Origin: Clostridia bacterium
GTDB lineage: Bacteria > Bacillota > Clostridia > Oscillospirales > Acutalibacteraceae
Assembly: GCA_900752115.1 (NCBI GenBank)
Contig: CAADUC010000053.1
Location: 1 to 13,830, forward strand
DNA: 13,830 nt
Direction: 5' to 3'
Position 1 is the first letter of the stretch, and every line of letters begins with the position of its first letter. Positions 6,837-12,970 of the stretch are shown piece after piece. The notes under the pieces were generated by a model. The model did no database searches. It was not told the DNA's origin and worked only from the letters and a program-made list of their open reading frames with translations. The position numbers were made by a program, and so were the translations under genes.

Positions 6837-7156
6837 TCTTCTCCCCCAAACTCCGCGAGCATCTGCTCCTCAGAGATCCAGTCGTTCTCGTTCTGAACAG
6901 AGGTTTCCCCCCGACGCAGCTCGGCCATCAGCGCCGCCGCGGCCTGTTCCCGTAAAGCTTCCTTGCTGCTCTGAGTAACCAGAAAGGGAAGACCTTCCAC
7001 ATTGATGGACTGCTGAATGAAAAGATTGATTGCTTCCGTGAGAGTCAGTCCACAGCTGGCATAGACGTCTTCTACCCGCTTCTTGACTTCCGGATTGATT
7101 CGCATCTGAAAAGAACTCGTTTTCGGCATTGATGAAACATTCCACTGCTGCTGCAT
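6833..7156 (-). CDS. RelB/DinJ-family antitoxin
   Basis: 107 residues. Seen: SSFQMRINPEVKKRVEDVYASCGLTLTEAINLF, the RelB/DinJ ribbon-helix-helix pattern, followed by QQSINVEGLPF and an acidic C-terminal tail (ISEEQMLAEFGGEE) that would wrap the toxin. Start ATG 7156 follows GGAGG; the frame is open further upstream but overlaps the promoter and the previous gene. It is transcribed from a near-consensus promoter overlapped by a palindrome, so it should repress its own operon. Confidence 0.88.
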   Translation of the reverse strand: MQQQWNVSSMPKTSSFQMRINPEVKKRVEDVYASCGLTLTEAINLFIQQSINVEGLPFLVTQSSKEALREQAAAALMAELRRGETSVQNENDWISEEQMLAEFGGEE

Positions 7157-7178
7157 CACGATTCCTCCTTCCACCTTT

Positions 7179-7215
7179 ATCATATCCATTTCAAGCCACA
7201 ATGTCAATACATTGT
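7179..7215 (-). promoter_or_regulatory. Promoter and operator of the first toxin-antitoxin unit
   Basis: Minus strand: TTGACA (7207-7202), 17-bp spacer, TATGAT (7184-7179), a near-perfect sigma-A promoter. The palindrome ACAATGT-N4-ACATTGT (7198-7215) covers the -35 box and ends two bases from the stop codon of the DUF7768-like gene. A RelB-type antitoxin bound there would block RNA polymerase. Confidence 0.85.
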
Positions 7216-7217
7216 CA

Positions 7218-7553
7218 CTACAAACCCTGCTGCTCTGCCTCCCTGATCTTCGCCAGCCCATCGAGTGTGGTACAGATGAGATGATGCTTTTCGGCAGCAC
7301 CGATCTCGACGGACATTTGGCCCGTGATTTCTCTTCCGCATACCACAAGCATCCGGCACCGGGCCAGCTTCTGCCGAGAAATTTCGTGTATGGCCTTGCA
7401 CTCCTCCGGGTTGTCGGGGGACAGATACTGGCTTTCACTGAGCTGAGGACAGATAGGCACATAGCCAAGCTCAAACACCTTTTTGCAGTAGCGCCGGAGC
7501 AGGCGGGAAGCCGCTTCCTCCGAAGCGCAGATGTACGCGAACGCTTTGTCCAT
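7218..7553 (-). CDS. DUF7768-like small protein (nucleoside deoxyribosyltransferase-like fold)
   Basis: 111 residues. Seen: AYICASEEAASRLLRRYCKKVFELGYVPICPQL, then DNPEECKAIHEISRQKLARCRMLVVCGREITGQMSVEIGAA. The order 'initial strand, paired helices, VPICPQL, then a strand ending in G and S.E' resembles DUF4406/DUF7768 proteins related to nucleoside 2-deoxyribosyltransferases, frequent in phages and conjugative elements of Firmicutes. Substrate unknown. Start ATG 7553 has a GGAAAGGAAG ribosome-binding site; a longer frame to 7640 would run over the GGACGTCC repeats and lacks such a site. It is last in the primase-methyltransferase cluster. Confidence 0.65.
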   Translation of the reverse strand: MDKAFAYICASEEAASRLLRRYCKKVFELGYVPICPQLSESQYLSPDNPEECKAIHEISRQKLARCRMLVVCGREITGQMSVEIGAAEKHHLICTTLDGLAKIREAEQQGL

Positions 7554-7621
7554 GATGAGTTCTTCCTTTCCTCTTTTATCCTGTCGGGAGCTTCCGATGA
7601 TGATGAACAGGGCGTCCAACC

Positions 7622-7674
7622 GGACGTCCAATTTTGTCAAACAGCCGTCTCTGGACGTCCTCCCGGACGTCCGG
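7622..7674. repeat. Three GGACGTCC palindromes
   Basis: The 8-bp palindrome GGACGTCC occurs at 7622-7629, 7653-7660 and 7665-7672; the last is extended to CCGGACGTCCGG (7663-7674), and a degenerate GGGCGTCC lies at 7610-7617. All lie in the 138-bp gap between the methyltransferase stop and the DUF7768-like start. They may be protein-binding or mRNA hairpin sites. Confidence 0.7.
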
Positions 7675-7691
7675 ACAACCGTTGCAGAGCT

Positions 7692-8501
7692 TCAATCCGG
7701 CGCTGCCTCCTCTCTGGCCTGAAGCGCAAAGCGTACGCGATCGGAGCCGAGCCTGTAGTAGGCGTCGGTCGCCTCGATGCCGACCGCTTCATAACCCTCG
7801 AGAACAGAGGCCAGAACAGTGGTCCCCGCCCCACAGAAGGGATCGAGGATTCTGCCTCCCGGTTCGCAGATCTTCACGAGATCGCGCATGAGCTGCAGCG
7901 GCTTTTCCGTTACATGAGTGCGCTTCTGCGGATTGGCATAGCGGAACACACCCGGCAGGCAGCCCACCGGCCGGTCTGTCGGCATGGCCCCGTTCGATCC
8001 CCACACAATGTATTCGCTCTGCTGGCGGAACCGCCCCTTCTGCGGGCGGCAGGTCAGCTTGTCCCATACCGCGGTGCCGCGCCACTGCCAGTCCGCCCAC
8101 TGCAGGGCGTCGGTGATGGAGGGATACTGCCGCCAGTCAATGAAAAGGCAGATGGGCGCTCCCTCTTTACAGGCCATGCGCACATCATACAGCCATTCCG
8201 CCATCCAGTGCGTCCAGCTTCTTTGATCCTTCTGATCGCCTGCAAAATCCGGCAGGGCGTTTTCTCTGCTCATGCTGCTGTATTTCTGGTTGGTGGTGCG
8301 GCTCCTCTCGCTCTGACTCCACCCGCCCGAAGCATAGGGGGGATCCGTGATAACGGCGTCGAACGAGCCCGGAAGGAACGATCGGATCAGCTTAAGGGCA
8401 TTCCCATGCAGGATGGTCCAGCCGTCTCCTCCTGTGTGTTCCGTCTGAAAATCGGTTTCCTGTTTGATAAAATCCAGTTTTCTGGTATTCTCCAGAAGCA
8501 T
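7692..8501 (-). CDS. DNA adenine methyltransferase, beta class (N4/N6 family)
   Basis: About 269 residues. Solitary DNA methyltransferase; in conjugative elements these mask host restriction sites. Seen: catalytic motif FDAVITDPPYASGG (about 45-58) before the AdoMet-binding motif ILDPFCGAGTTVLASVLEGY near the C-terminus; this order is the beta class, and DPPY favours N6-adenine. Also RFRQQSEYIVWGSNG and HVTEKPLQLM. No endonuclease gene lies beside it. Start: ATG 8501 touches the GAGGAGG ribosome-binding site; CTG at 8495 (giving LENTRKLDF) has the usual spacing of six. The frame is open upstream to 8726 but overlaps the preceding gene. The stop of the preceding gene is 13 bp upstream. MetK further upstream makes its cofactor. 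Confidence 0.87.
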   Translation of the reverse strand: MLLENTRKLDFIKQETDFQTEHTGGDGWTILHGNALKLIRSFLPGSFDAVITDPPYASGGWSQSERSRTTNQKYSSMSRENALPDFAGDQKDQRSWTHWMAEWLYDVRMACKEGAPICLFIDWRQYPSITDALQWADWQWRGTAVWDKLTCRPQKGRFRQQSEYIVWGSNGAMPTDRPVGCLPGVFRYANPQKRTHVTEKPLQLMRDLVKICEPGGRILDPFCGAGTTVLASVLEGYEAVGIEATDAYYRLGSDRVRFALQAREEAAPD

Positions 8502-8514
8502 CCTCCTCGTTGTG

Positions 8515-9237
8515 TTATCGTTCTCTATTGAAGCGTGGTTTGCGGGCTTCAGGGGATTTCGGGGTAAGCTCCGTTTCCACATATTCGCTGATAATGCCGA
8601 GAGCCGCAGCGTAGTCGCCCGATTGGAAGACACGCTCCGACATCTCCTTTGCCCGATCCGGCATTCCGTTCTCCCGAAGCAGGCTCGAGGCCCGGCCCAG
8701 AATGGAAAAGATATTCCCATCCTCACCGATCAGCTTCATCCGCGGACGTTTGAAAGGGGCTTTTTCTCTCCCGTCAGCTTCCGGCTCATGTGCAATCTCA
8801 AAAGAAAAGTCTCCGTCCCAAAACCGGACATACAATGTCCCTTCCGGAACGGAAAGCTCTCTTTGCTCAAAGCTTTCGCCCCATCCGTCCGAGAACTGCC
8901 CCAGCAGATATTCCTGCAGAGCTGTCCATTCTTTCTCCGTCAGGGCTTCTCTCAGGCGTATGGTGGTGCATCCCCTGAGCTCCCCATTCCGCAGCTCCAC
9001 GGAGGGAACGGCGCTCAAAACCTTTTCCTGCACGCCTTTTTCCTGCGGATTGTCAAAATAGCGGATCAGGTTCCCTCCGTCCCGTGTATTGGCGCTGTCT
9101 ATCGCGCTCTGAATGATTTCCTCATATTCCGCCAGATCAAACCCGTTCCAAAGCTCCGATTCCTGATCTTCTCCGTCTCTGTACAGCTCTCCCGTCAGAG
9201 GGGAGTAGAGCTTCCAGACGAACTCTGTATTTTCGAT
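8515..9237 (-). CDS. Conserved conjugative-element protein of unknown function
   Basis: 240 residues; recognised only as a recurrent unnamed protein of clostridial conjugative elements. Seen: an N-terminal part (IENTEFVWKLYSPLTGELY, then an acidic stretch), a middle of alternating strands and helices (TTIRLREALTEKEWTALQEYLLGQFSDG), and a conserved-looking C-terminal module PRMKLIGEDGNIFSILGRASSLLRENG then ALGIISEYVETEL. No catalytic motif is evident. Start: the frame continues without a stop well above the first GTG (9033) to AAAAGGAGG, seven bases before ATC 9237, giving IENTEF where MENTEF would be expected. ATG, GTG and TTG are absent from 9237 to 9034, so ATC initiation or loss of the N-terminus must be considered. 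The primase stop is 15 bp upstream. Confidence 0.65.
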   Translation of the reverse strand: MENTEFVWKLYSPLTGELYRDGEDQESELWNGFDLAEYEEIIQSAIDSANTRDGGNLIRYFDNPQEKGVQEKVLSAVPSVELRNGELRGCTTIRLREALTEKEWTALQEYLLGQFSDGWGESFEQRELSVPEGTLYVRFWDGDFSFEIAHEPEADGREKAPFKRPRMKLIGEDGNIFSILGRASSLLRENGMPDRAKEMSERVFQSGDYAAALGIISEYVETELTPKSPEARKPRFNRER

Positions 9238-9252
9238 ATATCTGCCTCCTTT

Positions 9253-10206
9253 TCAGCGCGAAAAGGCCGCCCTGCTGCGGGCGGCCTCTCTCTTTTCCTG
9301 TGCGAGATCCGCGTAATCGCAGCCCTCCCGCTCCGGTAAATTCTGAATGATGCGGTATCGATCCTGATAGGCCCGGGCAATATGCTCCGCGGCCCAGCGT
9401 CCGGCGAAATCGTTGTTCAGGCAGATTTCAATTTCCTGAATCTCCGGTTTCCGGGCCAGAAGAGCATCAAGAGCGGGCGGTGTTTTGAACGGGCGGCGCT
9501 GTTCGCCTTCGCGCGGGGCACAGACGCCTCCCAGCGACAGTCTGTATTTGTCCGCTCTGCCTTCCAGCGTCAGATGTGCAAGCGTCTCCACGGCGGCTTC
9601 ATAAATCGCCGCCCTCCGGCTTTCTCCCTTGGGCGAAAGGGAGAAGGAATAGGGCTTGTCGCTTCCCGCCGCTTCACATTTGAACGGTTTGCCCAGAGTG
9701 CAGGTCCCCCGCAGAAAAACATACCGCGGGACGCCGCTTTCGTCTCTGCCGACAAACACCGCGTTGTGGTGCGCCGCGCTCTCATACAGAAGACCGGACC
9801 GGACGCAGCTCTCGATCACCCGCCTGTCAATCCCTCTCTGCATCAGATAGGCAAAGACACGCCGGTTATTTTCCGCGGCGGGGGGAAGGACAAGCTCTCT
9901 CTTCGGTTCTGCTTTAGGGAGCTGTGTGCGAGTGGGAAGGGCTTCTTCACTCAGGGTTAAAACAGCCTCCACAAACGAGCGGCCCTCAACATGAATCAGA
10001 TAGTCAAGGGCGGATCTCCCGCCGATATCCCGGCTCTTCCAGTGCCACAGGCTGGTTCTCTCGCTGATTTTGAAGCTGTCATGGCTTCTGAGCTGGAACT
10101 CGCCGCAGCTTCCGGCCCGCACGAGCTCCTCCGATCGATATCGTTTCAAAAAATCAATTGCCGCCACACTCTTTGCGGCGGCGATCTGTTCCTTTGTGCA
10201 GTGCAG
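9253..10206 (-). CDS. DUF3991/Toprim primase-like protein
   Basis: About 317 residues. Such proteins accompany conjugative elements and are thought to prime synthesis on transferred or replicating DNA. Seen: N-terminal DUF3991-type region (HKEQ-like CTKEQIAAAKSVAAIDFLKRY, LRSHDSFKI, WKSRDIGGRSALDYL), then a Toprim region with IYEAAVETLAHL (Glu about 203), SLGGV, and CLNNDFAGR (264-266), where the usual DxD aspartate pair reads N-x-D. Loss of the first Asp could weaken metal binding. Start: GGAGGTG precedes CTG 10206, giving LHCTKEQIAAA, which continues the domain; the first GTG (10167) would remove 13 residues of it. An AT-poor hairpin followed by four T lies in the last codons (9261-9287). 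Confidence 0.78.
   Translation of the reverse strand: MHCTKEQIAAAKSVAAIDFLKRYRSEELVRAGSCGEFQLRSHDSFKISERTSLWHWKSRDIGGRSALDYLIHVEGRSFVEAVLTLSEEALPTRTQLPKAEPKRELVLPPAAENNRRVFAYLMQRGIDRRVIESCVRSGLLYESAAHHNAVFVGRDESGVPRYVFLRGTCTLGKPFKCEAAGSDKPYSFSLSPKGESRRAAIYEAAVETLAHLTLEGRADKYRLSLGGVCAPREGEQRRPFKTPPALDALLARKPEIQEIEICLNNDFAGRWAAEHIARAYQDRYRIIQNLPEREGCDYADLAQEKREAARSRAAFSR
9261..9287 (-). terminator. Terminator-like hairpin inside the primase 3' end
   Basis: Minus strand: a 9-bp GC-rich stem (9279-9287 with 9264-9272, 6-base loop) followed by four T. It lies in the last codons of the primase, about 25 bp before the next start, and could attenuate transcription of the downstream genes. The short T-run makes it a weak terminator at best. 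Confidence 0.35.
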
Positions 10207-10220
10207 AACCTCTCACCTCC

Positions 10221-10260
10221 ATAAAACACAGAAAGCGTCTGCCCTTCGACAGACGCTTTC
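10221..10260 (-). terminator. Hairpin terminator after the second toxin gene
   Basis: A perfect 11-bp stem, GAAAGCGTCTG (10231-10241) with CAGACGCTTTC (10250-10260), 8-base loop, follows the toxin stop by 7 bp; the minus-strand tail is TGTGTTTTAT. The plus-strand side also has CTTTTT, so the structure could act in both directions. It lies directly before the primase ribosome-binding site. Confidence 0.7.
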
Positions 10261-10267
10261 CTTTTTG

Positions 10268-10594
10268 CTATTCTTCCGTTTCACTCAGCTGTGTGCGAAT
10301 ATCCCGGCCGCCGTAGAAGATGCGGACTACGGTAACCTCATGCAAACTGGGATCCGGTAAATAGAAGACCAGATACTTTTTCACCGGAAACACACGCAGC
10401 CCCCGGCTTCGCCACGGTTCCTTTTCATAGACGCGGTGACGCTCCGGCATTTGATTGAGCTTTCCGATTTCTTCCATGATTTGGCTGACCAGACGCCGGG
10501 CGGCGGCTGGTTCCAGAAGCTCTTCGGACACATAGTCCAAAATATCCCGCAGATCCTGCTTTGCGGACAGCGTATAGCGGATGTTCCAGTTCAC
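10268..10594 (-). CDS. RelE/ParE-superfamily toxin (second pair)
   Basis: 108 residues. Seen: IRYTLSAKQDLRDILDYVSEEL at the N-terminus, a basic centre (EPWRSRGLRVFPVKKYLVFY) and TVVRIFYGGRDIRTQL at the C-terminus, the standard RelE/ParE layout. Start is GTG 10594 in a GTGA four-base overlap with the antitoxin stop. Clearly different in sequence from the toxin at 6528-6836, so the element carries two non-identical pairs rather than a duplication. Cellular target not determinable from sequence. Confidence 0.85.
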   Translation of the reverse strand: MNWNIRYTLSAKQDLRDILDYVSEELLEPAAARRLVSQIMEEIGKLNQMPERHRVYEKEPWRSRGLRVFPVKKYLVFYLPDPSLHEVTVVRIFYGGRDIRTQLSETEE

Positions 10595-10896
10595 AGTCCG
10601 TAATCTCCGCGAAGCTCCTCCAGAACGCTGTCTGCAGAACAGGTGCGTCCGGCGCGGAGGTCTGCCATTCCCCTCTCCAGCTCCGCGTCGCGCTGTTCCT
10701 CCGTCATGGAACCAAAGGAAAGCGGTTCGCGCCTGGGCAGTTTCATCTCAAATGGAATTCCTCTGTGAAGGACGACCTGACGCAGAAACATTCCGACAGC
10801 GTTCGACATCGGGATGCCAAGCTGGTCAAGAATTTCCTCAGCCTGCTCTTTGATTTCCGGTTCTACACGGGCAAATACGTTGGATGTTCTCGCCAT
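10591..10896 (-). CDS. RelB/DinJ-family antitoxin (second pair)
   Basis: 101 residues. Seen: ARTSNVFARVEPEIKEQAEEILDQLGIPMSNAV, then MFLRQVVLHRGIPFEM, the RelB/DinJ signature, and an acidic C-terminus (LEELRGDYGL) for toxin binding. Start: AAAGGAG is nine bases before ATG 10896; an in-frame ATG at 10905 touches the ribosome-binding site and is rejected. It has its own promoter/operator at 10919-10949. Confidence 0.88.
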   Translation of the reverse strand: MARTSNVFARVEPEIKEQAEEILDQLGIPMSNAVGMFLRQVVLHRGIPFEMKLPRREPLSFGSMTEEQRDAELERGMADLRAGRTCSADSVLEELRGDYGL

Positions 10897-10918
10897 AAGA
10901 ATCATCTCCTTTGCCTAT

Positions 10919-10949
10919 AGTATAGCCCAACTGCTTGCAATATGCAAGC
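10919..10949 (-). promoter_or_regulatory. Promoter and operator of the second toxin-antitoxin unit
   Basis: Minus strand: TTGCAT (10947-10942), 17-bp spacer, TATACT (10924-10919). The palindrome GCTTGCA-ATA-TGCAAGC (10933-10949) covers the -35 box and part of the spacer, consistent with autorepression by the antitoxin. The metK stop codon is 27 bp upstream. Confidence 0.8.
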
Positions 10950-10975
10950 GAATTGCAAAATCTCAGTGCATTATG

Positions 10976-12232
10976 TTACAGGACAGCCTCCCGCAGCGCG
11001 GCGGCCATATCCGTGCGCTCCCAGGGAAGCCCGGGCCTGCCGAAATGACCGTTGGCGGCTGTATCGGCGTAGCGCGGCGAGAGGAGATCGAGATGGGCGA
11101 TCGCTGCGGCGGGCGTCAGGGGGAAGAGCAGCTTTACCGCGTCCGCAAGGCAGTCATCGGCGCAGAATGTTCCGGTACCAAGGGTATCCACCTGCGTCAT
11201 GACGGGTTCCGCCCTGCCGATGGCATACGCCAGCGTCACCTGGCATCTTTCACATAATCCGGCCGCCACAAGGTTTTTGGCAATATATCGGGCAAGGTAG
11301 GCGCCGGAACGGTCCACCTTCGTCGGATCCTTGCCGGATAGTGCGCCGCCTCCGTGCGGGGCAAATGTTCCGTAAGCGTCCGCCGCCAGCTTTCTGCCCG
11401 TCAGCCCTGTATCAGCTTCCGGGCCTCCGAGCACAAACCGGCCGGACGGATTGATCAGAAGCTTCGTCTCCTCGTCGGGCGGAAGCTCCCGCAGAGCAGG
11501 AGCCAGTACTTTGTCCGTCAGCTCCCAGCAGAGCTCGTCCTGCGGCGTTTCCGGGCTGTGCTGTACGGAAAGTACAACCGTATCCAGACACAGCGGCTTT
11601 CCTTCCCCGTCATAGGTAACGGTGACCTGCGCTTTGCCGTCCGGCCCCAGAAAGGGGAGCCTGCGGCGCGCCGTCGTTACGGCGTCTGTGAGACGGTGCG
11701 CAAGAACGACGGGCAGGGGCAGCAGCTGCGGTGTTTCCCGGCAGGCATATCCGACCATGACACCCTGATCCCCGGCTCCCCACTGCAGGGCGGGAGCATC
11801 CTGCTCCTTCCCATGCCGTCTTTCCCCAGGCTGAGCCTGGACACACTTCGCGTCCTGTACCCGGCCTTCTCTTCTGCTTTGCCGCTCGCGATTGGGGAAG
11901 TATGTGTTCCGTTCCCGTCTCTCGAGGGGAAGTTCCACCGCCGAGGCAATGTCGGGACTCTGCCTACGGAGCAGGCGCTGAATCACGAAGCGTTCTGCCG
12001 GATACCCGGTGCGGCGCAGCACGGAGCTCACGATCGCTCCGACGTCCGGCTCATGCAGGCTGGTGATTTCTCCGGCCACAATAATGCGTTTTCCCGCAGC
12101 CATCACTTCGCAGCCCACACGGGAAAACGGGTCGTGAGAGAGGCAGTCGTCGAGCACGCTGTCTGCAATCAGATCGCACAGCTTGTCGGGATGCCCCACG
12201 GTAACGGATTCTGCAGTAACCATTCGATTCAT
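10976..12232 (-). CDS. metK: S-adenosylmethionine synthetase (element-borne MetK)
   Basis: 418 residues; makes S-adenosylmethionine from ATP and methionine in the cytoplasm. Seen: GHPDK (13-17), GEITS (54-58), GAGDQG (152-157), the glycine loop and ATP-site block GGGALSGKDPTKVDRSG (294-310), and a conserved C-terminal domain; all key motifs are kept, so activity is expected. It is longer than chromosomal MetK (about 390) because of an arginine/glutamine/glutamate-rich insertion between QSPDIA and GAGDQG (about 104-150). ATG 12232 has an AGGAGAG ribosome-binding site. It follows the DUF3846 gene by 10 bp. The methyltransferase at 7692-8501 uses its product, suggesting that the element supplies its own cofactor; that link is inferred. 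Confidence 0.93.
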   Translation of the reverse strand: MNRMVTAESVTVGHPDKLCDLIADSVLDDCLSHDPFSRVGCEVMAAGKRIIVAGEITSLHEPDVGAIVSSVLRRTGYPAERFVIQRLLRRQSPDIASAVELPLERRERNTYFPNRERQSRREGRVQDAKCVQAQPGERRHGKEQDAPALQWGAGDQGVMVGYACRETPQLLPLPVVLAHRLTDAVTTARRRLPFLGPDGKAQVTVTYDGEGKPLCLDTVVLSVQHSPETPQDELCWELTDKVLAPALRELPPDEETKLLINPSGRFVLGGPEADTGLTGRKLAADAYGTFAPHGGGALSGKDPTKVDRSGAYLARYIAKNLVAAGLCERCQVTLAYAIGRAEPVMTQVDTLGTGTFCADDCLADAVKLLFPLTPAAAIAHLDLLSPRYADTAANGHFGRPGLPWERTDMAAALREAVL

Positions 12233-12242
12233 GGACTCTCTC

Positions 12243-12626
12243 CTAACGTTCCTCCTGTCGAGGCTTTCTCTCCGGTTTTTCCTTTACTCGCACACTCAGG
12301 ATTCCCTGCGGCGTCCGGAGAAATCGCTCCGGGTCAAGAAACTTCCTGCGGTATTTCTCCATCAGGGAATCCGGCAGATCGCAGAAATGATCTTCCTCGA
12401 TGCCGCAGAGAAAGAAAGTCCCAGCGACAATGTCATAGTCCTCCAGCATGCGGTTCAGCTGCAAGCCTTCATTCTTCCCCTCGTCGTTGCAGACAAGGGC
12501 CACCGGATCCTCCCACGGATACAGCGCCTGTATCGGGCCTCCCACCGTCTTCTGCATGGCGGTAAGATTGTTTTCCATTTCGGCCGCACGTGCTGTCTTT
12601 CCCGGCTCTATCAATAAGATTTTCAT
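12243..12626 (-). CDS. DUF3846 protein
   Basis: 127 residues. Seen: MKILLIEPGK, MQKTVGGPIQALYPWEDPVALVCNDEGK, LQLNRML and YDIVAGTFFLCG, the hallmark order of DUF3846 proteins of Firmicute mobile elements. A binding role is suggested only by the compact conserved core; function unknown. ATG 12626 overlaps the stop of the upstream gene by four bases (ATGA), so the two are probably co-translated. The last about 20 residues are charged and probably disordered. Confidence 0.8.
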   Translation of the reverse strand: MKILLIEPGKTARAAEMENNLTAMQKTVGGPIQALYPWEDPVALVCNDEGKNEGLQLNRMLEDYDIVAGTFFLCGIEEDHFCDLPDSLMEKYRRKFLDPERFLRTPQGILSVRVKEKPERKPRQEER

Positions 12627-12880
12627 GACGATGATACTCCCTTTACCGTCAGGGAGAAGGGCTTGAGACTTCTCCCGATTTCTTCATAGCTTTCAAAACG
12701 GATCTCGCATCCGAGCAGATAGGAAACGGCTTCTTCCCATATTTTCAGGGAAAACTGTTCCTTATGCGGAAATAAGCAGAGCTCTCCGAGAGCCTCCCAT
12801 TTGCATTCCGTCTGTGTACGCAGCTTTTCAACCGGAACACGATGCTTTTGCGCAATGGTTTCCAACAGACGATTTCTCAA
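12623..12880 (-). CDS. Small protein of unknown function
   Basis: 85 residues, family not recognised. Seen: LRNRLLETIAQKHRVPVEKL at the N-terminus (amphipathic helices), then KWEALGELCLFPHKEQFSLKIWEEAVSYLLG with alternating hydrophobics, then GRSLKPFSLTVKGV. No signal peptide or membrane segment. Start is TTG 12880, six bases after GGGGG; an in-frame TGA lies immediately upstream. First gene of the DUF3846-metK operon, placed after the hairpin that ends the surface-protein gene. Coding is supported by the ATGA overlap with the next gene. Confidence 0.6.
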   Translation of the reverse strand: MRNRLLETIAQKHRVPVEKLRTQTECKWEALGELCLFPHKEQFSLKIWEEAVSYLLGCEIRFESYEEIGRSLKPFSLTVKGVSSS

Positions 12881-12900
12881 TCAATTCCCCCAGTCAATCA

Positions 12901-12931
12901 TAAAATGAGGAGGGGCTGCTCGGCCCCTCCT
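12901..12931 (-). terminator. Hairpin after the surface-protein gene
   Basis: A perfect 9-bp stem, AGGAGGGGC (12908-12916) with GCCCCTCCT (12923-12931), 6-base loop, lies 40 bp after the stop of the SpaA-like gene; the minus-strand tail is CATTTTA, a weak T-run. Probable terminator, which would separate the surface protein from the downstream operon. Confidence 0.65.
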
Positions 12932-12970
12932 TGTCACCATAAATATATGTTGTGTGCAGACTTTATCTGG

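Noticed and set aside
1874-9383. The 10-mer CGGGCAATAT at 1874-1883, 6772-6781 and 9374-9383
   Set aside because: Two copies encode an I-A-R stretch in unrelated proteins and the third abuts a terminator; no shared context, so probably chance.
12881-12955. In-frame MIDWGN then TGA upstream of the 85-residue gene, which might indicate TGA readthrough
   Set aside because: A GGGGG ribosome-binding site precedes TTG 12880 at normal spacing, and no other gene here has internal TGA codons.
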